Below, one piece after another: positions 1 to 9,648 of a DNA stretch of 64,000 bases (position 1 is the first letter of the stretch; the number at the start of each line of letters is the position of its first letter). The stretch covers positions 1 through 64,000 of the forward strand of contig CAUTWO010000002.1 of the NCBI GenBank assembly GCA_963542545.1, given 5' to 3'. The notes beneath the pieces are model-generated. The model did no database searches. It was given only the letters and a program-made list of their open reading frames with translations, and had not been told where the DNA came from. Source of the stretch: CALISC01 sp963542545 (lineage in GTDB: Bacteria > Bacillota_I > Bacilli_A > Acholeplasmatales > Acholeplasmataceae). The position numbers and the translations under genes are program-made.

Positions 1-1731
1 TACTAGTTTTACCGTATCGGGCGATATTCCTGAAAATATTTTAAATATATTAAACAAAACAACTCACTTTATTTTGACGATTTACAAATTTATTTATATC
101 AGTTACTAAGAGACAACGAAGAAGTTTCAAATAAACTAAATAACAACTTTGACTATATTTTGGTAGATGAGTTTCAAGACACCGACTATATACAATTTCA
201 AATTCTTAAACTACTTAGAAAAACAAATAAACAAATTTTTGTAGTTGGAGACCCTGACCAGTCTATTTATGGGTTTCGTGGTGCTAGATTTGAAAATAAT
301 TCAGACTTTTTGACTTATTTTCAAGCAAAAGAACTTCTTTTATCTGAAAACTACCGTTCTTGTCAAAAAATCTTAGATGCAGCCAATAGGTTAATTGCAA
401 AAAACACGAAGTCTACAAGCACTGAGAAAAAACTTTTTACTTCAACTAAAAGACAAGGTGATGTTTTTTTTACTCAATACGACAGTGATTTAACTGAAGT
501 AAATGCTATTGTTGACACTATTAAAAAAGGTTATTTAAGTGGTAAAAAATACTCAGATTTCGCTGTACTTTTTAGAGCAAGCTATTTAACCAGGCAGGTG
601 GAAAACGCTTTAATTAAGGCAAAAATTCCCTATATGGTTTGGTCTTCTTTGGCTTTTTTTGAAAGATCTGAAGTCAAAGACACTCTCGCTTTTCTTTCGC
701 TTATTTACTTAACTAAAGACAATTTTATTGCTTTTAAAAGAGTTGCAAACAAACCAACTAAAGGTTTAGGTGAGATTTCTCTTGTTAGGTTATCTGAAGT
801 CTACATTGAAACTTGTGAAAAACTGAGATACGCACCCGATATAATTACCTTTGTCAAGGCTTATGGTCAAAACTCAAAAAAAGCAAACTTCGTAAAATAC
901 GCAGAAGATATAGAAAGATACCGCAAAATAGCTGCGGAAAAAACTAAAGTTTCTGAAGTTATTGAGCTGTTTTTAGACGAAGAGCACGGTGCTCAGTATG
1001 AAACTTATTTAAAAAAGGAAGAAAACTTCACAGATAGACTACACAATGTTTTAGAACTTGGTAGTTTCTTTTTAAGTTATGAAAAAGAGCATCCCAATTT
1101 AACTAAAGCAGATTTATTCAAAATGGCTTTAGACGACATAGCACTCGCTAAACCTGCCGAAGAAAACATAGAAAATATGGTTGTCTTGGCAAACATTCAC
1201 AAAGTTAAAGGTCTTGAGTTTAACACTGTTTTTCTCTATGGATTAAACGATAAGGTCTTTCCAAGTGCTACCGTGATCAATAGTTATTCACTTGAAGACT
1301 TAGAAGAAGAACGCAGGGTTTGTTATGTTGCAGCTACTAGAGCAAAAGAAAATCTGTATATTTCTGGAGCAAGCAGGCGTGCACTTTTTGGTAGAATTGA
1401 TGAGTTTGAACCGTCAATATTTTATCTAGATATGCAACCCGAAAAACCACAACCTTCTTTTGATCAGCGAATTCGCAGCTATTTTGAGAAAGATGAAAAA
1501 GTTAATTATCGCTTTCAAGAAAGATATGAACGCAAACAAAAAATCAAAGAAAAACTGATTTATAGTAACGAATCTCTGGCAACTTCTGGAAACTTACAAA
1601 TTGGCGACAAGGTTTCACATAGTGTTTTTGGTGCAGGTCTGGTAATCGGAATTAAACCAAAGTTTGTAATCGTTGATTTTGATGGAACACAAAAACTACT
1701 GAGCGCTTCTTTTTTAACTAAAATTAACTAA
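1..1731 (+). CDS. pcrA: ATP-dependent DNA helicase PcrA/UvrD, 3' part, apparent frameshift near the left edge
   Basis: Superfamily 1A helicase that unwinds DNA in repair and replication restart. Visible motifs run in family order: FDDL and DEFQDTD (Walker B), VVGDPDQSIYGFRGA (motif III), LSENYRS (IV), the HKVKGLEF motif V and EERRVCYVAATRA (VI). The C-terminal ~50 residues (GDKVSHSVFGAGLV) are the Tudor-like tail typical of PcrA. The 5' end lies outside the window. The frame read from 37 onwards meets TGA at 31-33, but the frame starting at 3 gives residues that align with the helix before FDDL (IF..Y pattern). A single extra base in the A4 run at 33-36 would explain this. It may be a sequence error, since the gene is nearly essential in Bacilli. 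The gene ends at a strong terminator. Confidence 0.9.
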
Positions 1732-1752
1732 ATTAGAAAACAATTAAAAATA

Positions 1753-1797
1753 AAAAACGCCTCGTTTTTCCTATATCTAGGAAACGAGGCGTTTTTA
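1753..1797. terminator. strong bidirectional rho-independent terminator after pcrA
   Basis: A-tract, then a hairpin pairing ACGCCTCG with CGAGGCGT plus an inner TTTCCTA/TAGGAAA stem, a four-base loop, then a T-tract. It can terminate pcrA on the plus strand and the convergent acetyltransferase gene on the minus strand. Confidence 0.9.
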
Positions 1798-1947
1798 TAC
1801 TAGACGTTAATTAAATTCTTGTTAATCGTTTTTTAGCCTTAAAATCTTGTGCTAAACTTCTAAATTAAAACAATGAAATACAACAGATGTTTTAGCGTTT
1901 CACGCTATATATGAGCTATTTAGGATTTTAATACGACAAGCAGGAAT

Positions 1948-2511
1948 TTATTTGATTGTTTGCCATTCTTCTTTAGAAAGGCATGTAATGTGTTCTGTTC
2001 TCAATACTCCTTTAATAGCACATGGTACATTATAAGCAGTGTGATGGTATTTAAATCCGCATTTTTCTTGAACTCGTTTTGATTTTGTGTTTCCTTCAAA
2101 ACAAGCGCACCAGATTTTTTCAAGACTCAATGTTTCAAAACCATATTGCATAATTTTTCTAACTGCTTCTGGTATCAAACCTTGTCCCCAGTATGGAACA
2201 CCTATCCAGTAGCCAATTTCCGCTTCAGTATGAGAAATACAAAACTTGCATGCTTTGTCTAGTTTAAGTCCAATACTACCAACAGGTTCACCATTTTCTT
2301 TTAAAACTACAGCAAAGGTATGTGGCGCAGATAACACACTTTTAATTATTTTGCGACTATTTTCAACACTAGTGTGCGCTGGCCATCCCGCAATTGGTCC
2401 TACATCTGGATGACTTGCATATTTAAATAAAGACACAGCGTCGCTTTCTTTCCATGGTCTAAGAATCAATCTATTTGTTTCAAGTTTTATTGTATATACC
2501 TCACAAAACAT
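1948..2511 (-). CDS. GNAT N-acetyltransferase, RimJ/RimL-like
   Basis: About 187 residues with the Acetyltransf_3 layout: N-terminal TNRLILRPW strand, a central strand VGSIGL, the acetyl-CoA loop region YWGQGLIPEAV and the C-terminal NTKSKRVQEKCGF motif. Members acetylate protein N-termini or small amines; the substrate cannot be read from sequence. No clear Shine-Dalgarno precedes the annotated ATG, and the conserved part begins about 8 residues in, so the start is uncertain. It is a single gene on the minus strand facing pcrA, with no evident operon partner. Confidence 0.85.
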   Translation of the reverse strand: MFCEVYTIKLETNRLILRPWKESDAVSLFKYASHPDVGPIAGWPAHTSVENSRKIIKSVLSAPHTFAVVLKENGEPVGSIGLKLDKACKFCISHTEAEIGYWIGVPYWGQGLIPEAVRKIMQYGFETLSLEKIWCACFEGNTKSKRVQEKCGFKYHHTAYNVPCAIKGVLRTEHITCLSKEEWQTIK

Positions 2512-2590
2512 AATCAGAATAAAAAAAGGTTTTGCATTCTTGCAACTATTTAAATTAGAGTAAATTAAATTTTAATATCCTTATAAATTT

Positions 2591-4012
2591 TTAGAAATTT
2601 ATATCTTCTTCAACTAAGTTTTTAACCCATTTACCTTTCTTCACGTACAAGTAAGAAAGGCCTAGTTTGGCGATTTCACCGATTTTAGAAATTGCTAAAA
2701 TAGAAATTAAACCAAGTCCAAAAACAGATGAGTTTAAAAAGTAAATTAAAATCAAAGAAGGGAAAGTAATAATAAAGGTAGGAAGTTGGTCTAGTAAGAA
2801 TGAATCTAGAGCCTCACCACCTGCTCTTAAGATAAAGTAACAAGTCGCATTTACTCCATAGAAGGGAAAAACAAAGGCAAATATCAAAATTAAGTAGTAT
2901 GAGTTTAAATAATGCATTTCTTTTGGAATAGTTAAAATTAAAAGAAAAAGCGGTGCGATCAAAACTAAAGCAATAACTACAAAAAATGCTAAAAATAAGG
3001 TAATGGCAATTAGTTTTTTCGCGGCTTCTTTGGCTTTCTCTAAGTTGTTTCTACCGAGTTCCGAGCCAATTAAAAGAGCAGATGCCGAGGCTAGGCCTGA
3101 AAAGAAAATAAAAAACAAGTCAACAATAGACTGAGCGTAGCCCATTTCTTTAATCCAAACAGGATTGCCTTGTGTAATTAAAAAGAAAATAGCAACCATA
3201 CAAATTGCCCAAGAAACTTCGGCAACTATGATACCAATTCCTTTTTTAAAGTAAGTTTTAACTAAATGTTTAGTAAAGTAGATTTGGCTAAAAATGTTTT
3301 TAAAAAGTTTACCTTTTGAAAAAACAATTGCTAAAGTCAGCAAAGTAATAAACTCGAATAGCCTAGATACAACTGTAGCAATCGCGCTACCTTTTGCACC
3401 AAGTGCCGGAATTGAACCCAGCCCAAATATTAAAAAGCGGTTTAAAACGACGTTTACAGCAATTGAAACAAGGCCTGCTACGATAGATGACTTGTGTCTG
3501 TCTATTGACTTTAAAAAGATAGAAATCATTAAATTACTAACTATAAAAATAGCCGAAAAAGAAATTACAAACGAGTAGTTAAGCCCTTCTTTTAAAGCAG
3601 CCTGGTTAGCAGTACCAGGAAGCAGACTTTTAATTAAAAGCGGATTTAAAAAATATAGTAGCAAAAATACAAAAACCGAACTAACCGCGGCTATAATTGC
3701 TCCAAACTGAATACACCCTTTTAGTTTCTCTTGTTTGTTGGCGCCAAAATACTGAGAGACAAAAATAGAGAGACTAACGGCTACACCCACGGCAAAATAA
3801 AGCATGATAAAAATGAGTTTATTGGCAGCCGTAACTCCGACAAAAGAGTCGGGTGAAAAGCGGTTGACCATAATGGTGTCAATGTAGCCAGAAATTGAAA
3901 AAATCACTTGCTGGAAAATTGACGGAAGCATTATTAGGGCTGCTTTTTTGTTAAACTCACGGTCTTTTAAATAATTAAAAAATAGTTTAAATGGGTTTTT
4001 AGTTTCAGTCAT
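2591..4012 (-). CDS. MATE family multidrug/Na+ antiporter
   Basis: About 473 residues and about 12 hydrophobic segments, with the MATE pattern of two six-helix halves and an opening like LPSIFQQVIFSISGYIDTIM. MATE proteins export cationic drugs or metabolites using Na+ or H+ gradients at the cytoplasmic membrane; the substrate is unknown. The start chosen is ATG at 4012, preceded by CAGGTG at proper spacing. The ORF can be extended 10 codons upstream, but that lies before the ribosome site and close to the HU terminator. It is downstream of hup but separated from it by a terminator, so it is probably transcribed mainly by read-through or its own promoter. Confidence 0.9.
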   Translation of the reverse strand: MTETKNPFKLFFNYLKDREFNKKAALIMLPSIFQQVIFSISGYIDTIMVNRFSPDSFVGVTAANKLIFIMLYFAVGVAVSLSIFVSQYFGANKQEKLKGCIQFGAIIAAVSSVFVFLLLYFLNPLLIKSLLPGTANQAALKEGLNYSFVISFSAIFIVSNLMISIFLKSIDRHKSSIVAGLVSIAVNVVLNRFLIFGLGSIPALGAKGSAIATVVSRLFEFITLLTLAIVFSKGKLFKNIFSQIYFTKHLVKTYFKKGIGIIVAEVSWAICMVAIFFLITQGNPVWIKEMGYAQSIVDLFFIFFSGLASASALLIGSELGRNNLEKAKEAAKKLIAITLFLAFFVVIALVLIAPLFLLILTIPKEMHYLNSYYLILIFAFVFPFYGVNATCYFILRAGGEALDSFLLDQLPTFIITFPSLILIYFLNSSVFGLGLISILAISKIGEIAKLGLSYLYVKKGKWVKNLVEEDINF

Positions 4013-4042
4013 TTTAAACACCTGATTTAAAGTAATAATCAA

Positions 4043-4075
4043 AAAAGGGTTCTTTTAAAAAAAGAACCCTTTTAA
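4043..4075 (-). terminator. rho-independent terminator after hup
   Basis: AAAAGGGTTCTTT pairs with AAAGAACCCTTTT around a short A-rich loop. Flanking A and T tracts make it work on the minus strand just after the HU gene. Confidence 0.85.
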
Positions 4076-4102
4076 GAGGAGGTCTAACTAAGGAGGTTGG
4101 AC

Positions 4103-4387
4103 TTATCTATTCTTGCCTTTAACGGCGTCAGACATAAATTTGCCTGCTTTAAAGGCAGCAGACTTTTGTCCAGGTACAATAATGTCTTCACCAGTACGCG
4201 GGTTCTTAGCGTGTCTCTCCGCACGGTCTCTAACTTCAAAAGTACCGAAACCAGTTAGTGTTACTTTTTCGCCAGTTGCCAAAGTGTTGATGACAACATC
4301 TGAAAAAATATCTACAAATTCGCTTGCGCGTTCATAGGTGATTTTTGCTTTTTCAGCAACGATTGTAATGAATTCTGTTCTGTTCAT
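4103..4387 (-). CDS. hup: HU family DNA-binding protein
   Basis: 94 residues, the usual HU length. It shows the N-terminal helices, the hydrophobic core segment VTLTGFGTFEVR and the DNA-binding arm RNPRTGE-like sequence (KNPRTGEDIIVP). It bends and compacts the nucleoid as a dimer. Start chosen at ATG 4387 because AAGGAG lies just upstream; a 12-codon upstream extension is spurious. Position after gpsA matches the Bacillus hbs neighbourhood. It has its own extended -10 promoter at 4412-4420 and its own terminator, as expected for a highly expressed gene. Confidence 0.97.
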   Translation of the reverse strand: MNRTEFITIVAEKAKITYERASEFVDIFSDVVINTLATGEKVTLTGFGTFEVRDRAERHAKNPRTGEDIIVPGQKSAAFKAGKFMSDAVKGKNR

Positions 4388-4411
4388 TTTCGTCTCCTTG
4401 AGTTCAAAAAT

Positions 4412-4420
4412 AGTATAGCA
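4412..4420 (-). promoter_or_regulatory. extended -10 promoter for hup
   Basis: Minus-strand TGCTATACT (TGn plus five of six bases of TATAAT) lies about 25 bases before the HU start codon. No good -35 at 17 bp is visible. Confidence 0.5.
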
Positions 4421-4442
4421 CAATTGGTAAAAAAAGTGGTAA

Positions 4443-4462
4443 AAAAAGCCTTATAAGGCAAA
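4443..4462 (-). terminator. possible weak terminator after gpsA
   Basis: On the minus strand the palindrome GCCTTATAAGGC is followed directly by seven T. The stem is short (4 usable pairs), so termination would be weak. Confidence 0.3.
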
Positions 4463-4466
4463 TAAT

Positions 4467-5459
4467 TTAAAATTCACCGCGCAAATTATTTACTCTAAAT
4501 TTCTCAATTGCTCTGTCAATTGAACAGTTTTTAAAAAGAATTTCGTAAGCCGTATAGAGTAGTGGAAGGTGCAGATTTTTGGATTTTCCGAAGTGATAAA
4601 TTCCTTCAATATTGGCAATTCCTTCAATAGTTTGAACGGAAGTCGCAAGGATTTTTTCAATAGTTTCGCCTGCTCCCAGTCTAAAGCCACACGTGAAATT
4701 ACGAGATTTTTTAGAAAGTGCAGTTAGCATCAAGTCACCAATTCCAGGTAGTCCGTAGGCTGTTTCTTTTTTTCCGCCATAGGCTTCAATTAACATAGCA
4801 ATTTCAAAAAAACCACGAGTTAATATACCTGCGCGTACGTTTTCGCCCATCGCACGTCCATCCATAATTCCGGAAACTATGGCAAGTGCGTTTTTACCAA
4901 CTCCAGCAACCTCGCAACCGATTGCGTCTTTAGTGCGGTAAGTTATTACATATTTACTGTTTTCAATTAGTTTTTGTACAGTTTTTGCAAACTCTAAATT
5001 AGCAGAAGCTGCTGTTAAAAAAGTGATTTTTTTAAGGATTAACTCCTCGGCATATGAAGGTCCAATTAGTGCTGCATAATCTTTTAATAAAGCGGTTTTA
5101 ATGCATTGTTTCACAATTTCAGAAACAGGCCATAAACTGCCTTCTTCCAGACCTTTTGAGGTGTTAATAAACGAAACTGGTTTAACTAAATAAGTACTTA
5201 GTTCAGTTAACACCGAACGGATATATTTAGTTGGCAAAGAAATTACGAAAATTTCACTAAACTCAGCGCTTTCTTTTAAAGAACTAGTGGCCTTAATGTT
5301 TTGGTCAATTTCTACTTTAAAAATTGGGTGTCTGCCTGCGTTGATTTCTGCTCTATACGCTTCGTTTATTTCGTATACCAATATTTGGTGGCCACTATCT
5401 GCAAAAACCTGGGCTAAAGTAGTTCCCCAAGCACCACCGCCTAACACAGTTATTTTCAT
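4467..5459 (-). CDS. gpsA: NAD(P)-dependent glycerol-3-phosphate dehydrogenase
   Basis: 330 residues, the normal family length. The N-terminal Rossmann motif GGGAWGTTLA binds NAD(P); KNALAIVSGIMDG and GIGDLMLTALSKKSRN carry the catalytic Lys and substrate-binding region. It reduces dihydroxyacetone phosphate to sn-glycerol-3-phosphate, the backbone that PlsY (59216-59953) acylates in phospholipid synthesis. The start ATG overlaps the der stop by four bases (ATGA), indicating translational coupling. Order der-gpsA-hup is conserved in Bacilli. Confidence 0.97.
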   Translation of the reverse strand: MKITVLGGGAWGTTLAQVFADSGHQILVYEINEAYRAEINAGRHPIFKVEIDQNIKATSSLKESAEFSEIFVISLPTKYIRSVLTELSTYLVKPVSFINTSKGLEEGSLWPVSEIVKQCIKTALLKDYAALIGPSYAEELILKKITFLTAASANLEFAKTVQKLIENSKYVITYRTKDAIGCEVAGVGKNALAIVSGIMDGRAMGENVRAGILTRGFFEIAMLIEAYGGKKETAYGLPGIGDLMLTALSKKSRNFTCGFRLGAGETIEKILATSVQTIEGIANIEGIYHFGKSKNLHLPLLYTAYEILFKNCSIDRAIEKFRVNNLRGEF

Positions 5460-6766
5460 AGTTTGTCTGCTCCTTTTCTGCGAACTTCAAACTTAAGTGG
5501 AACACCGCTGAAGTCAAAGTATTTCCTAAATTCGTTAGAAAAGTGGCGAATATAGGAAAAATGCACGTATTGAGGATTGTTGACAAACAACAGAAAAACT
5601 GTTGGAAAAGTTTTGATTTGCGTGCAGTAATTAAACTTAGCCTGACCGTTGTTAAACTGTTTGGGTGGGTTTTTAAAAGTAATTTCGGCCAAGATATTGT
5701 TTAAGGTAGACGTCGGTATTTCTCTTTGTGCGTTTGTATAAATTTGCTCGATTTTTGGAAAAATAGTGTGAACTTTTTTGTTTTCAAGACAAGACACGAA
5801 AACAATTTCTGCGTACTCAAGGAAATTAAAACGCTCAAAAAACTCGCGTTTAAACTCATCTTTAGTCTTTGTTTTTTCAACTAAATCCCATTTATTTACA
5901 ACAACAAGACATGCCTTGTAGTCTTCTTTTAGAAGTCCGGCAACATGTTCGTCTTGAGCCTCAATGTTAGCCGCATCAATTACTAAAACCGCAATTTGAG
6001 CATCACTTAGCGCAGACATCGCACGCAAAACTGAGTAGCGTTCGTTGTTAGCCACAACTTTTGAAGGCCTGCGAATACCTGCAGTGTCAACAAAAACATA
6101 CTCTTTTTCGTTGAAACGGTAAGTTACGTCAACCGCGTCGTGTGTAGCTCCGGCAATATTTGACTCAATTAGTCTTTTGTGTCCCACAATTTTGTTAATA
6201 AGCGAAGACTTACCAACATTAGGTTTGCCAATTATACAAACTTTCACTGAGTCGCTTTGCGTAGATTTTTGCTCTTTTTGATTAAATGTATTGATTTTGT
6301 CTAAAAGGTCGCCAGTGCCAATTCCGTGCTGTGCACTGACTGGAATGAGTTCAGAGCAACCTAGGTTGTAAAACTCATAAGTATCTAAAAGCATATTTGC
6401 ATTGTCTACCATGTTAACTGCGACTAAAGTTGGTTTTTTGTATTTCCTTAAAAGTTGACTAATTTTTAAGTCGTCTTTAGTTAGCCCTGCTTTTGCGGAC
6501 ACTAAAAATAATACCAAGTCAGCCTCAAGCACAGCAACTTCTACTTGGTATTTAATTTCTTCTTCAAAAGAAAGTGCGGTAAATTCAAGTCCACCTGTGT
6601 CAATTAAAGTAATTTCTTTATCTTGCCAAGTGAGGCGACCGTATAGACGGTCGCGAGTAGAGCCCGCTTCTTTGTCTTCAACTGCCTTTCTTTCGCCAAT
6701 CAGTCTGTTAAAAAGACTAGACTTGCCGACATTTGGTCTGCCGACAATGGCAACTTTAAAACTCAT
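5456..6766 (-). CDS. der: ribosome biogenesis GTPase Der (EngA)
   Basis: 436 residues with two tandem GTPase domains, the hallmark of Der: P-loops GRPNVGKSS near residue 9 and GKPNVGKSS near residue 180, each with DTAG/DTGG and NKWD/NMVD motifs, then a C-terminal KH-like domain. It assists 50S subunit maturation. The stop TGA overlaps the gpsA start, which also shows that TGA is a stop here. It lies 12 bases after the S1 gene, in one operon with cmk, rpsA and gpsA. Confidence 0.98.
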   Translation of the reverse strand: MSFKVAIVGRPNVGKSSLFNRLIGERKAVEDKEAGSTRDRLYGRLTWQDKEITLIDTGGLEFTALSFEEEIKYQVEVAVLEADLVLFLVSAKAGLTKDDLKISQLLRKYKKPTLVAVNMVDNANMLLDTYEFYNLGCSELIPVSAQHGIGTGDLLDKINTFNQKEQKSTQSDSVKVCIIGKPNVGKSSLINKIVGHKRLIESNIAGATHDAVDVTYRFNEKEYVFVDTAGIRRPSKVVANNERYSVLRAMSALSDAQIAVLVIDAANIEAQDEHVAGLLKEDYKACLVVVNKWDLVEKTKTKDEFKREFFERFNFLEYAEIVFVSCLENKKVHTIFPKIEQIYTNAQREIPTSTLNNILAEITFKNPPKQFNNGQAKFNYCTQIKTFPTVFLLFVNNPQYVHFSYIRHFSNEFRKYFDFSGVPLKFEVRRKGADKL

Positions 6767-6778
6767 TTAGTAGGTTCC

Positions 6779-8197
6779 TTATTTGCCAAGTAAATCCCCA
6801 ATTGTGAAAACTTGACCTTCGGCTTCTTTGTTTGCTTCTTCTACGAGTTTTTTGGTCTCTAAATCTGAGTTAATTTTGTTTAATTTTGAAATAGATAAAC
6901 TAAGTTCCCATTTAAGTGGGTTTAAATAAGTTACAATAGCCTGGACATTTTCGCCAACTTGAAAGTACTCATCTTGCGCTTGTCCTGTTTTTAGTCCAGA
7001 TTCGCTGTAGGAAATAAATCCAGTAACTTCGCCCATTTCAACAATCAGGCCGCCGTTAAATGGTTTAATTTCTTTAATTTTGACTTCTACAGTATCGCCA
7101 ACTCTGGTCTTAACTCTGGACCAAGGGTTGTCAATAAGCACTTTTTTAGAAAGGGAAATTCTTTCGTTTTTTTGGTCAATTTTAATAATTTTTAGTTCAA
7201 TTTCTGAGCCAATTGGGTGGTAAGCCTCAAAGTTGTCGTTTGAGTTGTGAGAGTATTCAGACTTATGTAAAAGCCCAGAAACTCCTTTGGCAAGTTCTAC
7301 AATTAAACCAAACTGAATACCTTTAGTGATTTTACCTTTAACGGTTGCGCCAACTTCGTTAGCAGCGATGTAGGTTTGAAAAGGGGTGGCAAAAGTTGCC
7401 TTGTATGAAAGGTCTAGTTTTCCTTTTTCTTTAGAAATTACTTTTAAGGTAACTTTTTGGCCTTCTTTTAAAACACTGGAAACAGATTCAACTGGAATAT
7501 GGGAAACTTGTGAAATTCTAACTAAACCAACTAAATCTGGAGTGACTTTAGCAAGTGCTGAAAGCGGATTTACTTTAATAATTTCAGCTTCCACTAAATC
7601 ACCAATTTTAAGTGAGTTTAGTTGTTCTTGTCTTCTGATTTCTTGGTTTTTTTGTTCTTGCTCGCGTTTGTTTTCAGCAATTTCTCTGCGTCCGCAGACT
7701 ACTTTTCTAAAGTCTTCTTCGTCTTTTAAGTCTAAAATCTCAACTTCCACTAAATCATTTACTTTAACGGTTTTCACAATGTCAAAGCCGATTTGCGAAC
7801 GAGGAATGAAGACTTCTTGGCTTTTAAAGTAGGCAACACAACCGCTTGGCAAGACTTTGGCAATTTTAACTTTAATAATTTCTTTTTGTGCGAACTTGCT
7901 TTTAAGTTCAACCCAGTCTTTTTCAGCAAGTAGTGGCAGGCAAGAAAGCAGAATTTGTCCACGGTCTGCGTCTCTTTTGGTAATAACTGCTTTGATTTCA
8001 TCGCCTTTTTTAAGAATTTTGGCGATAAACTCAATACTTTTGTCAGTAGTTATGTTGTCAAGGTAAATTTTACCTTCTGTAAAATCCCCGTAAGTTACGA
8101 GTGCTGAGTTTTCTTTGGCGTTAATTGAGTAAACTGTCCCAATTACAGTTTGTCCAACTCTAAAGTCTTGAACTGAATCTAGTAAATTATTGTTCAT
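6779..8197 (-). CDS. rpsA: S1 RNA-binding domain protein (ribosomal protein S1 homologue)
   Basis: About 472 residues made of roughly five OB-fold S1 repeats, recognisable at GQTVIGTVYS, KVKIAKVLPSG, GDLVEAEIIKV, GATVKGKITKG and GDTVEVKIKEI. S1-family proteins bind mRNA and aid translation. The ATG at 8197 has AAGGAG upstream and lies within the last codons of cmk (11-base overlap); the longer ORF start 17 codons upstream is not supported. The Bacillus counterpart YpfD also sits between cmk and der, and it is shorter than E. coli S1 (six repeats). Confidence 0.93.
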   Translation of the reverse strand: MNNNLLDSVQDFRVGQTVIGTVYSINAKENSALVTYGDFTEGKIYLDNITTDKSIEFIAKILKKGDEIKAVITKRDADRGQILLSCLPLLAEKDWVELKSKFAQKEIIKVKIAKVLPSGCVAYFKSQEVFIPRSQIGFDIVKTVKVNDLVEVEILDLKDEEDFRKVVCGRREIAENKREQEQKNQEIRRQEQLNSLKIGDLVEAEIIKVNPLSALAKVTPDLVGLVRISQVSHIPVESVSSVLKEGQKVTLKVISKEKGKLDLSYKATFATPFQTYIAANEVGATVKGKITKGIQFGLIVELAKGVSGLLHKSEYSHNSNDNFEAYHPIGSEIELKIIKIDQKNERISLSKKVLIDNPWSRVKTRVGDTVEVKIKEIKPFNGGLIVEMGEVTGFISYSESGLKTGQAQDEYFQVGENVQAIVTYLNPLKWELSLSISKLNKINSDLETKKLVEEANKEAEGQVFTIGDLLGK

Positions 8198-8849
8198 TTT
8201 CAATTTTCTCCTTATATAAACTTTCAATTTGATTTGCAACTTCTTCAATTGTTAAATGCGATGTATCTAAAAACACGGCGTCTGCGGCTTGTTTTAAAGG
8301 TGCAATCTTGCGGTTTGAGTCTTTAAAGTCACGAGCACGCAAATCTTCTTCTATTTCTTGAAGTGGTGTGTGAATATTTTTCATTTGGTTTTCTAGAAAC
8401 CTACGCTCGGCTCTGGTTTCAACAGATGCGGTTAAAAAAACTTTTAAATCAGCGTCTGGCATCACAACTGTGCCAATATCTCTGCCGTCCATCACGACAT
8501 TTTCGTTTGCAATTATTTTAGTTAAAGTGTTTAAAACAAATTTGCGCACACATTTAAGTGAAGACACTAGCGATACATTTTTGTCAATTTCAGGAGTATG
8601 GGTGGCGTCGGTTAAATCTGTGCCATTTGCAAATATAGAATTATTTTTAAAACTTAAAGTTAAATTATTTAAAAAACTGTATTCCTCTTCGTTGGCTAGG
8701 TTAATTTTTAAGTTTAGCGCGAGCACCGTAATTGCTCTAAACATTTGACCTGAGTCAACGTGCATAAACTTTAATTTATTTGCCAAAATTTTGGCAATCG
8801 TTGACTTGCCACTGGCAGACGGACCATCTATTGCAATTTTAAAACCCAT
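8187..8849 (-). CDS. cmk: cytidylate kinase
   Basis: 220 residues. P-loop GPSASGKST near residue 8, VMDGRDIGTVV in the NMP-binding region and RRFLENQ/ARDFKDSNR further on, with the catalytic Arg cluster. It phosphorylates CMP and dCMP to diphosphates, feeding CTP and dCTP pools. AAGGAG precedes the ATG with good spacing. It heads the cmk-rpsA-der-gpsA group. Confidence 0.97.
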   Translation of the reverse strand: MGFKIAIDGPSASGKSTIAKILANKLKFMHVDSGQMFRAITVLALNLKINLANEEEYSFLNNLTLSFKNNSIFANGTDLTDATHTPEIDKNVSLVSSLKCVRKFVLNTLTKIIANENVVMDGRDIGTVVMPDADLKVFLTASVETRAERRFLENQMKNIHTPLQEIEEDLRARDFKDSNRKIAPLKQAADAVFLDTSHLTIEEVANQIESLYKEKIENEQ

Positions 8850-8892
8850 TTATTCTCCTTAACTTCAATTTAAATTATTTTTTTTTAAAACT

Positions 8893-9624
8893 TTATAGTG
8901 CATATAGTTTTTTAACTTCAGTTTTTTTAAGTGCTCTAATAGTTCCTCTAGCTTGACCTTCTACGGTTAAAAAAGCAAATTTTGCACGGTGGAGTTTTAA
9001 AACTTCAAAGCCTTGGGCTTTAAAGATATTTTTAACTTCGTGATTTTTGCCCTCGTGAATTGTAATTGAAACTAAAGACTGTCCTGTTGCTTTATTCGTA
9101 GAAATAATTTCGGCGCTGTCTGGTTTAGCCAGGTAGTCGTTTTCAATTTTGATGCCTTTTAGCAATTTACTTAAATGATTGATGTTATAAATTCCTTTAA
9201 GTGAAGCCAGGTATTGTTTTTTAACTTCGTTTTTAGGGTGAGTTAATTTATTAGTAAGCACACCGTCATTGGTTAAAAGAAGAGCACCAGTGGTATCCCA
9301 GTCTAGTCTACCAACTGGCCAAAGGTATTCGTTTTGATACTCACTTGGCAGGTCGGTTAGCACGGTTTTGCGTTTTTTTTCGTCAATTCTAGTTGAAACT
9401 GTCTTAATGTCTTTGTTTAAAAGTAGGTAAATTAGTTCAGGTTTTTTTCCAATTACTTCACCGTTTACCTCAATTTCGTCAGACACAGACACTTTTGTGC
9501 CTTGTTCAGAGACTATCAGTCCATTTACTTTTACTTTTCTTTGCTCAATCAATTCCTCAGCCTTGCGTCTTGAGCAGTAGCCACTTTGCTGAATTCGTTT
9601 AGCTAAGCGAATTTCTGTTTCCAT
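8893..9624 (-). CDS. rluB: 23S rRNA pseudouridine synthase, RluB type
   Basis: 243 residues: an N-terminal S4 RNA-binding domain (SGYCSRRKAEELI) followed by an RsuA/RluB catalytic domain with GRLDWDTTGALLLTNDG, where the Asp of RLD is the nucleophile. RluB isomerises a uridine in the peptidyl-transferase region of 23S rRNA. The gene lies just upstream of cmk, as in many Bacilli. RluB is chosen over RsuA because of this position and the domain order; family level is certain, exact site is not. Confidence 0.9.
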   Translation of the reverse strand: METEIRLAKRIQQSGYCSRRKAEELIEQRKVKVNGLIVSEQGTKVSVSDEIEVNGEVIGKKPELIYLLLNKDIKTVSTRIDEKKRKTVLTDLPSEYQNEYLWPVGRLDWDTTGALLLTNDGVLTNKLTHPKNEVKKQYLASLKGIYNINHLSKLLKGIKIENDYLAKPDSAEIISTNKATGQSLVSITIHEGKNHEVKNIFKAQGFEVLKLHRAKFAFLTVEGQARGTIRALKKTEVKKLYAL

Positions 9625-9648
9625 TTTTTTGAAAAACTAGTAAATAAT

